64,000 bases of DNA from Flavobacterium ginsenosidimutans (GTDB lineage Bacteria; Bacteroidota; Bacteroidia; Flavobacteriales; Flavobacteriaceae): NCBI RefSeq assembly GCF_003254625.1, contig NZ_QJRJ01000068.1, positions 1 to 64,000 of the forward strand, written 5' to 3'. Position numbers and translations under genes: made by a program. The notes beneath the pieces are model-generated. The model searched no databases and was not told the origin of the DNA. It worked only from the letters and a program-made list of their open reading frames with translations. Numbering within the stretch: the first letter of the stretch is position 1; every line of letters begins with the position of its first letter. Positions 9,239 through 16,744 of this stretch are shown here, piece after piece.

Positions 9239-11032
9239 ATGAAAACATCATTTTTATTCATAAGTTTATTTCTTTCTCTTTTTGGAGCAGGAAATCGACT
9301 ATATTCTCAGGAGCAAGTTAAAATACATTCGCATAATGATTATAACCAAACCGTTCCTTTTTGGAATGCTTATGCAAATGGGGCATCATCTATCGAAGCT
9401 GATATTTTTCTAAAGGACAACAATTTATATGTATCACATGATGAGAAGGGAATTACCTCTTCTAGAACTTTAGAGGATTTGTATTTAAAGCCTTTAGAAT
9501 CTGCTTTAAAAATGAATTTCAAAAAAGAGAATAAATTAACTCTACTAATAGACATTAAAACAGATGCTGAACCTACTTTGAACAAATTAGTTTCTGTTTT
9601 AAGCAAATATGAATCAATTATTACTAATAAGGATATTAAAATAATTGTATCAGGAAACAGACCTGATGCAGAAACGTATGTAAAGTATCCAAATTTTATC
9701 TACTTTGATTTTCAAGAATTAGGAAAATCAATTTCAAAAGAAAACTGGTCAAAAGTTGCCATGGTTAGTGCAGATTTTAAAAAGTATTCTGTTTGGAACG
9801 GATTAGGAAGACTAACTCATGACGATTATAACCGCATAAGCTCAGTTATTGCTAAAGCTAAAGAAACGAATAAACCATTCCGTTTTTGGGGCGCACCAGA
9901 TTCAAAAAGTGCATGGAAAGCATTTTTAGAATTAGGAGTAGATATCATCAACACTGATTCTCCATACAATTGTGTTCAATATATTCAAACGCTTCCTAAA
10001 AGATTGGTTACAGTAACTAATTCTTCAAAAGTTTATAAACCTACTTATAAAACAGATAAAAAAGAAGAGCCAGTTAAAAACGTAATCCTTTTAATTGGAG
10101 ATGGAAATGGTTTGTCACAAATATCATCGGCTGTTTTGGCTAATAATGGAGTATTATCTGTTACACAATTGAAAAGTATTGGTTTTATAAAAACACAATC
10201 TGCAGATGATTTCACAACAGATTCAGCGGCTGCTGGAACTGCATTGGCAACAGGCCAAAAAACAAATAATAGAGCAATTGGAACAGATAGTTTAAGAAAA
10301 CCAATTGCAAATATTATGGAAGTTTTGCAAAAAAGAAAATACAGTACAGGTGTTATTACAACTGATGAAATTACTGGCGCAACTCCAGCAGCTTTTTACG
10401 CACACACAGAAGAGAGATCTAATACAGAGCAAATTGCTAAAGATTTATTAAAAAGTAAATTGAACTTGTTTATTGGAGGAGGAGCTTCTACTTTTAATAA
10501 TACTTCTTTGAGTTCTAAATTTAAATTATTGAATTCTGTTAAAGAATTAGAAACAGTAATAAACGATACAGTTGGTGTTTTTATTGCTAACGGAAGAGTT
10601 CCATCGGTTATGGAAGGAAGAGGAGAATTACTGGCAGATGCTACAAAATATAGCCTTGATTTTTTAAACAAAAAGAAAAAGCCTTTTTTCTTAATGATTG
10701 AAGGAGCACAGATTGATAGTTTTGGGCATGTTAATAATGCTAGCGGAATTGTATCTGAAACCATTGATTTCGATACAGCGATAACTCAAGCATTAATTTT
10801 TGCAGATAATAATAAAGGAACTTTAGTAATTATTACGGCAGATCATGAAACTTCTGGATTTGCTATTCCGCAAGGAAATGTAAAAAAACATAAAATCGAA
10901 GGAGACTTTATAACAAACGATCATACTGCAACGATGGTTCCTATCTTTTCTTATGGACCTCATTCGCAAGATTTTCAAGGAGTTTACGAAAATAATGAAG
11001 TGTTCAATAAAATACTTTCATTATTGAAATAA
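9239..11032 (+). CDS. Glycerophosphodiesterase-like domain fused to alkaline phosphatase
   Basis: A 597-residue exported two-domain hydrolase. A signal peptide covers about 1-24. Residues about 28-255 form a phosphodiesterase-like domain with the expected His/Glu/Asp/His set (H30 and H32, E53, D55, H68 in YVSHDE). Residues about 280-597 form an alkaline phosphatase with metal-site IGDGNG (D288), nucleophile Ser329 in TTDSAAAGTALATG, GVITTDEITGATPAAFYAH, IEGAQIDSFGH and ADHETSGF. The N-terminal domain would cut a phosphodiester and the C-terminal domain would then release phosphate from the monoester, in the periplasm or outside. It lies 265 bases behind a SusC/SusD pair with a terminator between, so joint regulation is likely but not shown. 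The domain calls are firm; the exact substrate is unknown. Confidence 0.9.
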   Translation: MKTSFLFISLFLSLFGAGNRLYSQEQVKIHSHNDYNQTVPFWNAYANGASSIEADIFLKDNNLYVSHDEKGITSSRTLEDLYLKPLESALKMNFKKENKLTLLIDIKTDAEPTLNKLVSVLSKYESIITNKDIKIIVSGNRPDAETYVKYPNFIYFDFQELGKSISKENWSKVAMVSADFKKYSVWNGLGRLTHDDYNRISSVIAKAKETNKPFRFWGAPDSKSAWKAFLELGVDIINTDSPYNCVQYIQTLPKRLVTVTNSSKVYKPTYKTDKKEEPVKNVILLIGDGNGLSQISSAVLANNGVLSVTQLKSIGFIKTQSADDFTTDSAAAGTALATGQKTNNRAIGTDSLRKPIANIMEVLQKRKYSTGVITTDEITGATPAAFYAHTEERSNTEQIAKDLLKSKLNLFIGGGASTFNNTSLSSKFKLLNSVKELETVINDTVGVFIANGRVPSVMEGRGELLADATKYSLDFLNKKKKPFFLMIEGAQIDSFGHVNNASGIVSETIDFDTAITQALIFADNNKGTLVIITADHETSGFAIPQGNVKKHKIEGDFITNDHTATMVPIFSYGPHSQDFQGVYENNEVFNKILSLLK

Positions 11033-11064
11033 AATCGAATCATCTCAAATTGAATAAATAACAA

Positions 11065-11097
11065 AAGGCCGTCTCAACGCTTGGAGACGGTCTTTTT
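11065..11097 (+). terminator. Terminator of the phosphatase fusion gene
   Basis: AAGGCCGTCTC and GAGACGGTCTT form an 11-bp stem (one G-T pair) with an 8-base loop and a six-T tail on the plus strand. Confidence 0.8.
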
Positions 11098-11245
11098 TGT
11101 TTAACTTTTTAGACTAATATATTGTTTTGGGACATTAAACTTAATTGTTGATCGTTTAGCGTAAGTAGTTAAACTCTAAGTTATTTCTTTTTTATACTAA
11201 ATGTAGATACCCAATATTTAGTGTTGGCTTTGAGAAATAAAAATC

Positions 11246-12163
11246 TCAGTTAAAACCAGCGCGAAACTCCAAAGGCGAAAGATCTGTTTTAATTTTAAAC
11301 AATTTACTGAAGGATTGGGGATGTTCAAATCCCATTTCATAAGCAATTTCACTTACCGATAAATTTGTTGTAGATAATTTTTCTTTAGCTACAGCTATTA
11401 GCTTGGCGTGTATATGCTGCTGCGTGTTCAGCCCTGTAAGCACTTTTAGTAGAGTGCTCAAATATTTTTTAGAAACATTTAGTTCTTCTGCTAGAAATTG
11501 GACAGAAGGTAATCCGTGTTGAGAAATTCGGTGTTCAAAATAGTCATCAAGCAAATCTTCCAGCCGTTCCAGAATTTGATGATTGGCTTTTTCCCTTGTG
11601 AGAAACTGACGGTTGTAAAATCGGTCTGAATAGCTTAGCAGGCTTTCTATCTGCGAAATGATAATCTGTTTGCTGAACCGGTCAATATTAGTATGGTATT
11701 CCTGTATAATGTTCTCAATAATACCGCTGATTGTTCTCTGTTCTTTTTCGGAAAGAAATAGCGCTTCGTTTACTGAGTAATCGAAAAAATCATATCGTTT
11801 AATAGTTTTGACAAGTGATGTATTCCACAGAAAATCGGGATGTATTAATAGCATCCAACCAGAACGTTTTTCGGCTGGGTCATGAGCTGGCTGGATTCTG
11901 AAAACCTGATTTGGTTCCATAAACGCCATAACTCCTTCGTCAAAATCAAATTCTTGCTGTCCATAATGCATTTTTCCAATCATTCCCTTTTTAAGTGAAA
12001 TCATGTAGAAATCAAGAATCCAGTTTATTTCGCCAATGTCAACAGCCTGTTTAATACTGCTGTAATCCACTACGCTAATAAGCGGATGCTCGGGTTTAGG
12101 CAGACCGCGAAGCTTGTGAAATTCGCTGATTGTTTTGATTCTCTGTGTCTGCCTCTGTTCCAT
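11246..12163 (-). CDS. AraC-family transcriptional regulator
   Basis: A 305-residue cytoplasmic DNA-binding regulator. The N-terminal part (about 25-160) looks like a cupin-type sensing domain. The C-terminal part (about 205-305) contains the two AraC helix-turn-helix motifs, with VQFLAEELNVSKKYLSTLLK and ISEIAYEMGFEHPQSFSKLFK-like segments (the latter begins LSVSEIAYEMG). It begins 39 bases after the end of the epimerase-like gene on the same strand, so the two probably share a transcript. In other bacteria such pairs usually mean that the regulator controls the neighbouring oxidoreductase; the inducer is unknown. Confidence 0.9.
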   Translation of the reverse strand: MEQRQTQRIKTISEFHKLRGLPKPEHPLISVVDYSSIKQAVDIGEINWILDFYMISLKKGMIGKMHYGQQEFDFDEGVMAFMEPNQVFRIQPAHDPAEKRSGWMLLIHPDFLWNTSLVKTIKRYDFFDYSVNEALFLSEKEQRTISGIIENIIQEYHTNIDRFSKQIIISQIESLLSYSDRFYNRQFLTREKANHQILERLEDLLDDYFEHRISQHGLPSVQFLAEELNVSKKYLSTLLKVLTGLNTQQHIHAKLIAVAKEKLSTTNLSVSEIAYEMGFEHPQSFSKLFKIKTDLSPLEFRAGFN

Positions 12164-12202
12164 AAATGCAAATTTAGTGATGTTTTTACTGTTCCTGTCT
12201 CT

Positions 12203-13078
12203 TTAGAAATAGTTTTGTTTCATATCGTCCAGTAATCCAATATGTTCAGGTTTCCAGTTTAGAAGTTCCTGCGTTTTTAAGTTTTCTGCTGGACTGTCAA
12301 AAGAAATAAAACGGCTCATCCATTCAAAATGCGAAGCAAGATCATCGCCCGAGAGAGAAGCAGACGGCAGATTTAACTGTTCGCTGATTAAGGTTGCAAT
12401 ACTTTTTATTTCGATGCTGTATTCGCCCACAACATTATACAGTGCGCCTTTTATACCTTTTTCTGCTGCAAGACGGAAAGCTTTTGCCGCATCTAAACGG
12501 TGTACTGCAGTCCAGCGGTTTGAGCCATTTTCAGGATAAGCTGAAATGCCATTTTTGCGCGCCTGTGCAATAATAAACGGAACAAAGCCCTTGTCGCCTT
12601 TGTCATGAACCGAAGGTGCAAGACGGATTACAGAAGCATTAATACCTTTTTCTGCCAGTGCGAGAGCAGTAGTTTCAGAAGAACGAGGAATACCCGATGA
12701 TCTGCTTTCTTCCGTAATGATTCCATTGATGAGCGGTAACCCCAAAGTGCCTGCTGTTACTACCAACGGTTTGTCTGTACCAAGTAATGCTTCACCCATT
12801 GCGTTAATAGCCTCTTTGTCCATTTCTGCGGCTTTTGCAAATTGTGTAAAATCATGAAAAAAAGCAGCATGGATGATAGCATCAGCCTGCAGAGCTCCAT
12901 GTTTTAATATTTCCAAATCTTCAAGATCTCCTATTAATGCTTCTGCGCCTAAATCTCTTATGATCTGTGCAGATTTTTCTGAACGCGCCAGACCAATTAC
13001 TTGATGTCCAGCACTGATTAATTCTCTTACTACCGCAGAGCCAATGAAGCCCGAAGCTCCAGTTACAAATATTTTCAT
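12203..13078 (-). CDS. NAD(P)-binding epimerase-like (extended or atypical SDR) protein
   Basis: A 291-residue Rossmann-fold protein. The N-terminus MKIFVTGASGFIGSAVVREL carries the nucleotide-binding glycine motif TGASGFIG. DLEDLEIL near residue 50 and IIHAAFFHDF near residue 85 also match the NAD-dependent epimerase/dehydratase family. No clear YxxxK catalytic pair is visible at the usual position, which fits the atypical SDR group of NmrA-like or sugar-epimerase-like proteins. It is the first gene of a minus-strand pair with an AraC regulator. The substrate cannot be deduced. In the 256 bases upstream I see only a weak GATCTTTG match to the -7 element. Confidence 0.85.
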   Translation of the reverse strand: MKIFVTGASGFIGSAVVRELISAGHQVIGLARSEKSAQIIRDLGAEALIGDLEDLEILKHGALQADAIIHAAFFHDFTQFAKAAEMDKEAINAMGEALLGTDKPLVVTAGTLGLPLINGIITEESRSSGIPRSSETTALALAEKGINASVIRLAPSVHDKGDKGFVPFIIAQARKNGISAYPENGSNRWTAVHRLDAAKAFRLAAEKGIKGALYNVVGEYSIEIKSIATLISEQLNLPSASLSGDDLASHFEWMSRFISFDSPAENLKTQELLNWKPEHIGLLDDMKQNYF

Positions 13079-13334
13079 TTTAATACTTTTTTTATTTAGG
13101 CAAAGATCGGCACAACATGAAGAGTAAATGTTTCCAAAAGTCAGATTCTTGTAGCCAGAATGGAAATGGTATTTTAGTAAGATGAAGTTATTAGGAATGT
13201 ATTGAACGATTTAAAGTAACAGAATAAATCTACAATGCATGCTATGAAGGAATCGTATAAAACGTGCAATAGCAAAAAACTTTTAGCTTATTAGCTATTT
13301 TTAAGAAGTCTTAGTTTGGTATTCAATCAATTAT

Positions 13335-14081
13335 TTACCATCCGCCTTTTAATCCTTCTTTTAGAGCACTGTTATATTTCTCCAAATCAAAACTATACAA
13401 ATCTGGTGCTTTATGCGCGCCGCCTTTTCGTGATTCATCTAATTTCGTGAGAATATCATAGCGAAGAATTTTGCGGTAAAAATTTCCTCTATTTAATTTT
13501 TTTCCTAAAATACCTTCATATAGTTTTTGAAGTTCTGGCATTGTAAATTTCTCAGGAAGAAGATTATAGCCAATCGGATGATTGTTTAATTGTTCACGAA
13601 GTGTTAGCAAGGCTTTATCATAAATACTTCTGTGATCCATCATAAACTCGGGAAGATTTTCTATTAAATGCCATTCAACAGCACTAGAAAATTCATCAAT
13701 AACCAAATTTACCTGCGAATATTCAGCCAAAGCATAATATCCAATTGAGATAAAACGCTGTTTGTACCAAATGTCATCATCATAGTCAGCAAAAGCATCT
13801 TCAGAACGATTGCGGTCTCCAAAAGTATGAAACTGATGCAGATAAATATTTTCAGTTCCAGTCCTGTCTTTTAAGATGCGAACCGCAGCTTCATCAACAT
13901 TTTCAGTCTTTTTTACATATCCGCCAGGCAGTCCCCAAGATTCCATGTCTTTCATTTTTAAAAGTAAAACATGAAGAGAATTTTGATGAAAACTAAAGAT
14001 CACACTATCAATAGAAAGTGTCGGAATATATTTTTTCCAAGCCTCTTTAGACTCGATTTCGAGAAACTTTTTGAAATCCAT
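13335..14081 (-). CDS. Nudix-fold transcriptional regulator (NrtR/AraR type)
   Basis: A 248-residue regulator with an N-terminal Nudix domain (about 20-155) and a C-terminal winged helix (about 165-240, around FTMPELQKLYEGILGKKLNR and FYRKILRYDIL). The Nudix box starts normally (GGYVKKTENVDEAAVR) but the catalytic REuxEE part reads RILKDR, so the hydrolase metal ligands are mostly lost. This is typical of regulators that bind a sugar or ADP-ribose-like ligand without cutting it. Bacteroidota AraR, an arabinose regulator, belongs to this group. It is divergent from the receptor-GH3-permease set, whose control region holds a 21-bp palindrome, so it most likely regulates that set. The effector is unproven. 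Confidence 0.85.
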   Translation of the reverse strand: MDFKKFLEIESKEAWKKYIPTLSIDSVIFSFHQNSLHVLLLKMKDMESWGLPGGYVKKTENVDEAAVRILKDRTGTENIYLHQFHTFGDRNRSEDAFADYDDDIWYKQRFISIGYYALAEYSQVNLVIDEFSSAVEWHLIENLPEFMMDHRSIYDKALLTLREQLNNHPIGYNLLPEKFTMPELQKLYEGILGKKLNRGNFYRKILRYDILTKLDESRKGGAHKAPDLYSFDLEKYNSALKEGLKGGW

Positions 14082-14420
14082 GACGGTATAATTAGCTTCA
14101 AATTTAAACTTTTTAATAGTTACAAGTCAAATTAGCGCAATTTTTTCTGACAACTTTTTAAACGTCACAAAAAGATGACAAAAGGTGATAATCTATTTTC
14201 TAATGCTCATTTTCGAATTTGATAAATCAATTATAAATCAAGTCTTTTTTTCAATAATTACAGGACTTTACGCAAACGAGATAGTAAAATTTAAGTGTGA
14301 GTTTGACAATTCAGACATATCTTCTTGTTTGTTGTTTTTATGCAATTTAAGGATAGGTTTTAATGCGATATTAAAAATTATAACATCAATTATTTGTTGA
14401 TATGAAAAATAGTATTTAAT
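14082..14420. other. Divergent control region between Nudix regulator and receptor gene
   Basis: A 396-base AT-rich interval (14082-14477) separates the two divergent genes. I find no gene in it: an open frame at 14185-14400 lacks an ATG at its first codon and has hydrophobic, atypical composition. The notable element is the palindrome listed separately at 14421-14441. A CTAATTTG, one base short of TAnnTTTG, lies on the minus strand near 14131 and could serve the regulator gene. Confidence 0.5.
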
Positions 14421-14441
14421 ATTGCTTCATTATGAAGCAAT
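14421..14441. promoter_or_regulatory. 21-bp perfect palindrome, candidate operator of the Nudix-type regulator
   Basis: ATTGCTTCAT and ATGAAGCAAT flank a single central T, making a perfect 10-1-10 palindrome. It ends 36 bases before the receptor start codon. A partial copy of the inner part (TTCATAATGAA) follows at about 14448. Nudix-type regulators bind palindromes of about this length, and the regulator gene is adjacent. No T tract follows, so it is unlikely to be a terminator. Confidence 0.5.
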
Positions 14442-14477
14442 GAAAAGTTCATAATGAAAAACCTAACTTAACTACTC

Positions 14478-16733
14478 ATGAAAAGATTAATTATTGCCAC
14501 GATTTGTCTAGCATTTTATCCTGCTTCCGAAGCTTTTTCGCAAGAAGATAAAAAACAGCAAGCAACAGATTCGATTAAGAAAAACACCAAAATCGTAGAG
14601 ACAGATACGAAAGAAGAAAAGAATAGAAACGTAATGCTTAATGCGGCCAACAATACGGGACCACGTGAAGTAAATATTGGTCTTCCTTCATCAGTTGGAG
14701 GAATTACGATTCAAGAAAATGATTTGCCAGTGGTTTATTATTTCTGGCCAGAACTTCCAAATCGTACTTGGAGACAAAGTACAAGCTTAGGAAGAACAGG
14801 ATTATTAAAAGTTGGTGAAGCAGCGATTACTACTGGAGATCTTGGTTTTGCTGTAAACTCATACACAAAACTGGGAACAGATAAATTAGAAATAGTTGGA
14901 AATCTTTCTGGTTCAAGTTTCGGATGGATGAAAGGAGACTTAAATGTTTCAGGTCCGTTGGCAAAAGGCTGGTCTTACACAATGGGAGCTTATGCCAATT
15001 TTGATCCGAATTCTTTTGATTTGAAATTTGCTAAATATTCAGACCGAACTCAAATTTATAGAGCAGGTTTGACTAAGAAGTTCAATAACGGAAAAGGTCA
15101 GATTAGCTTTTTATATAAATATGCAAACTCAGCTTCCTTAACCAATTACGCAGTTTTTAAATATAAAGAAGGCGGAAAAGTTGAAGAATATAACGATTTT
15201 AAAATCGGACGTGATTCGTACATCGTAAATGATGGAATCATGAAATTCAAAGACATCTTGACAGGCGAAACTAAATTTGCTGATATGGGCGGAAGTGATG
15301 CTGCATCAACTTCACACACTTTTGATATCTTAGGAAATTACGATTTGGCAAATGACTGGAAATTTAATTTTTCTACGCGTTTTCGTTATGCTGAAGCTTC
15401 TCAGTTAATAGCCATTCCGCTTGGGATTTTTGAAGCAACTGCTGCAGATAATTTCACTTACAAATCGACTGGAAATGCATATGTTGGAAATGTAAACTCG
15501 ATGTTGGGATTATACACTGACGGAACTCCGACAAAAACGGCTATGTCAAGATTTGAGCTTACAAAAAATATAGAAAAACACAAATGGAGATTTGGTTTAA
15601 CCGAATACTACTATCAAGTTGATGACTTTACTTCAAGTAGATCTTTCTTTAATCAAACAGTTAGCGCAAATCCAGATAAATTGGTTCGTAACACGCCTGG
15701 AGGAACTTCAAATACAGACTCAGACGGATTTTACAATTACAATGTTGGAGGTGAATATCACAACGGTTTTGAAAACAAATTATCAGGTTATTTCTCAGAT
15801 AACTGGACGATTTCAGATCGTTTCAGTTTAGCTTATGGTGTGAATTTGAGATACCACAAACTAAAAGGAGATTATTACCTGACGCCAAGAACTCCAGATT
15901 TGGTGTTTGATCCTAGCCAGAAAACATATTTTGATAACAACTGGTTTCATTTAGGAGGTTCTGTAAATGCTGTTTATAAAGTAACAAGAAGTGCAGGAAT
16001 ACTTGCGGATTTTACTTATACAGAAAAAAATGGACAGTTAGAAAGCTACTCTGGAGCTGTAGCGCCAAATAATGCCAAATCAAAAAGTCCAATGGCAGCA
16101 TTTGGATTGTATTTCAATCAGAAAAATTTCAGCATTGTTTCTCAAGCGACTTATTTAACTCGAAATAATTATCTGGCGAGATTAAATTTAGTGAATCCTT
16201 CAGATGCAACGCAGTCAGAAGTAGCAACTGTTTTCTATGATATTCAAACTTTAGGATGGACAACAGATATTGTGGCTTCTCCATTCAAAGGATTTGATCT
16301 TCATTATTTAATTACGTTCCAAGATCCAGTTTATAAGAATTATGATTTTACTGCTTTTGGAAATAATTATTCATATAACGACAAAAACGTTTTGGAAATC
16401 TCTAAAGTATTGATGGAAATTGATCCAAGCTACACATACAAAGATTTCAAGGTTTGGGCAAGTTTCCGTTATTTCAGTAAGCAGTATGCTAACCAGACAA
16501 ACGCTTTATATTTTGCACCAAGATGGGAAACTTTCGGAGGGGTAAATTACAAAATCAACGATCATTTTGATATTGGTTTAACTGCTGTAAACTTCTTAAA
16601 CCAAACGGGAGCAAAAGGAACAATCAACGGAGCAGAATTAATTACAGATGCTTCAGCATATTACGATCAGCTTTTGGTTGGGTCTTACATTCGTCCATTT
16701 ACTTTGGAAGCTTCTCTTAATTTCAGATTCTAA
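14478..16733 (+). CDS. TonB-dependent receptor-like outer-membrane beta-barrel protein, no SusD partner
   Basis: A 751-residue outer-membrane protein. A signal peptide ends near residue 21 and is followed by a charged linker (KKQQATDSIKKN). About 70-160 resembles a reduced plug (NIGLPSSVGGITIQENDLPV). The rest is a beta-barrel with alternating aromatic residues, ending in LEASLNFRF. The SusC-type N-terminal carboxypeptidase-like domain and the DVLKDASA signature are absent, and no susD follows, so it is not a SusC. It begins 57 bases after the palindrome's first base and lies 11 bases ahead of a GH3 gene, so it heads the operon. It probably brings a sugar or glycoside through the outer membrane. 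The ligand is unknown. Confidence 0.85.
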   Translation: MKRLIIATICLAFYPASEAFSQEDKKQQATDSIKKNTKIVETDTKEEKNRNVMLNAANNTGPREVNIGLPSSVGGITIQENDLPVVYYFWPELPNRTWRQSTSLGRTGLLKVGEAAITTGDLGFAVNSYTKLGTDKLEIVGNLSGSSFGWMKGDLNVSGPLAKGWSYTMGAYANFDPNSFDLKFAKYSDRTQIYRAGLTKKFNNGKGQISFLYKYANSASLTNYAVFKYKEGGKVEEYNDFKIGRDSYIVNDGIMKFKDILTGETKFADMGGSDAASTSHTFDILGNYDLANDWKFNFSTRFRYAEASQLIAIPLGIFEATAADNFTYKSTGNAYVGNVNSMLGLYTDGTPTKTAMSRFELTKNIEKHKWRFGLTEYYYQVDDFTSSRSFFNQTVSANPDKLVRNTPGGTSNTDSDGFYNYNVGGEYHNGFENKLSGYFSDNWTISDRFSLAYGVNLRYHKLKGDYYLTPRTPDLVFDPSQKTYFDNNWFHLGGSVNAVYKVTRSAGILADFTYTEKNGQLESYSGAVAPNNAKSKSPMAAFGLYFNQKNFSIVSQATYLTRNNYLARLNLVNPSDATQSEVATVFYDIQTLGWTTDIVASPFKGFDLHYLITFQDPVYKNYDFTAFGNNYSYNDKNVLEISKVLMEIDPSYTYKDFKVWASFRYFSKQYANQTNALYFAPRWETFGGVNYKINDHFDIGLTAVNFLNQTGAKGTINGAELITDASAYYDQLLVGSYIRPFTLEASLNFRF

Positions 16734-16744
16734 ATTTTATTTCG

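Noticed and set aside
9139..9321. A 60-codon open frame overlapping the start of the phosphatase fusion gene
   Set aside because: It overlaps the real gene, whose ATG and signal peptide are convincing, and it shows no domain or signal features.
14185..14400. A 71-codon open frame between the Nudix regulator and the receptor gene
   Set aside because: It lies in an AT-rich control region, has no ATG at its first codon, and its hydrophobic and Ile/Phe-rich composition looks like chance translation.
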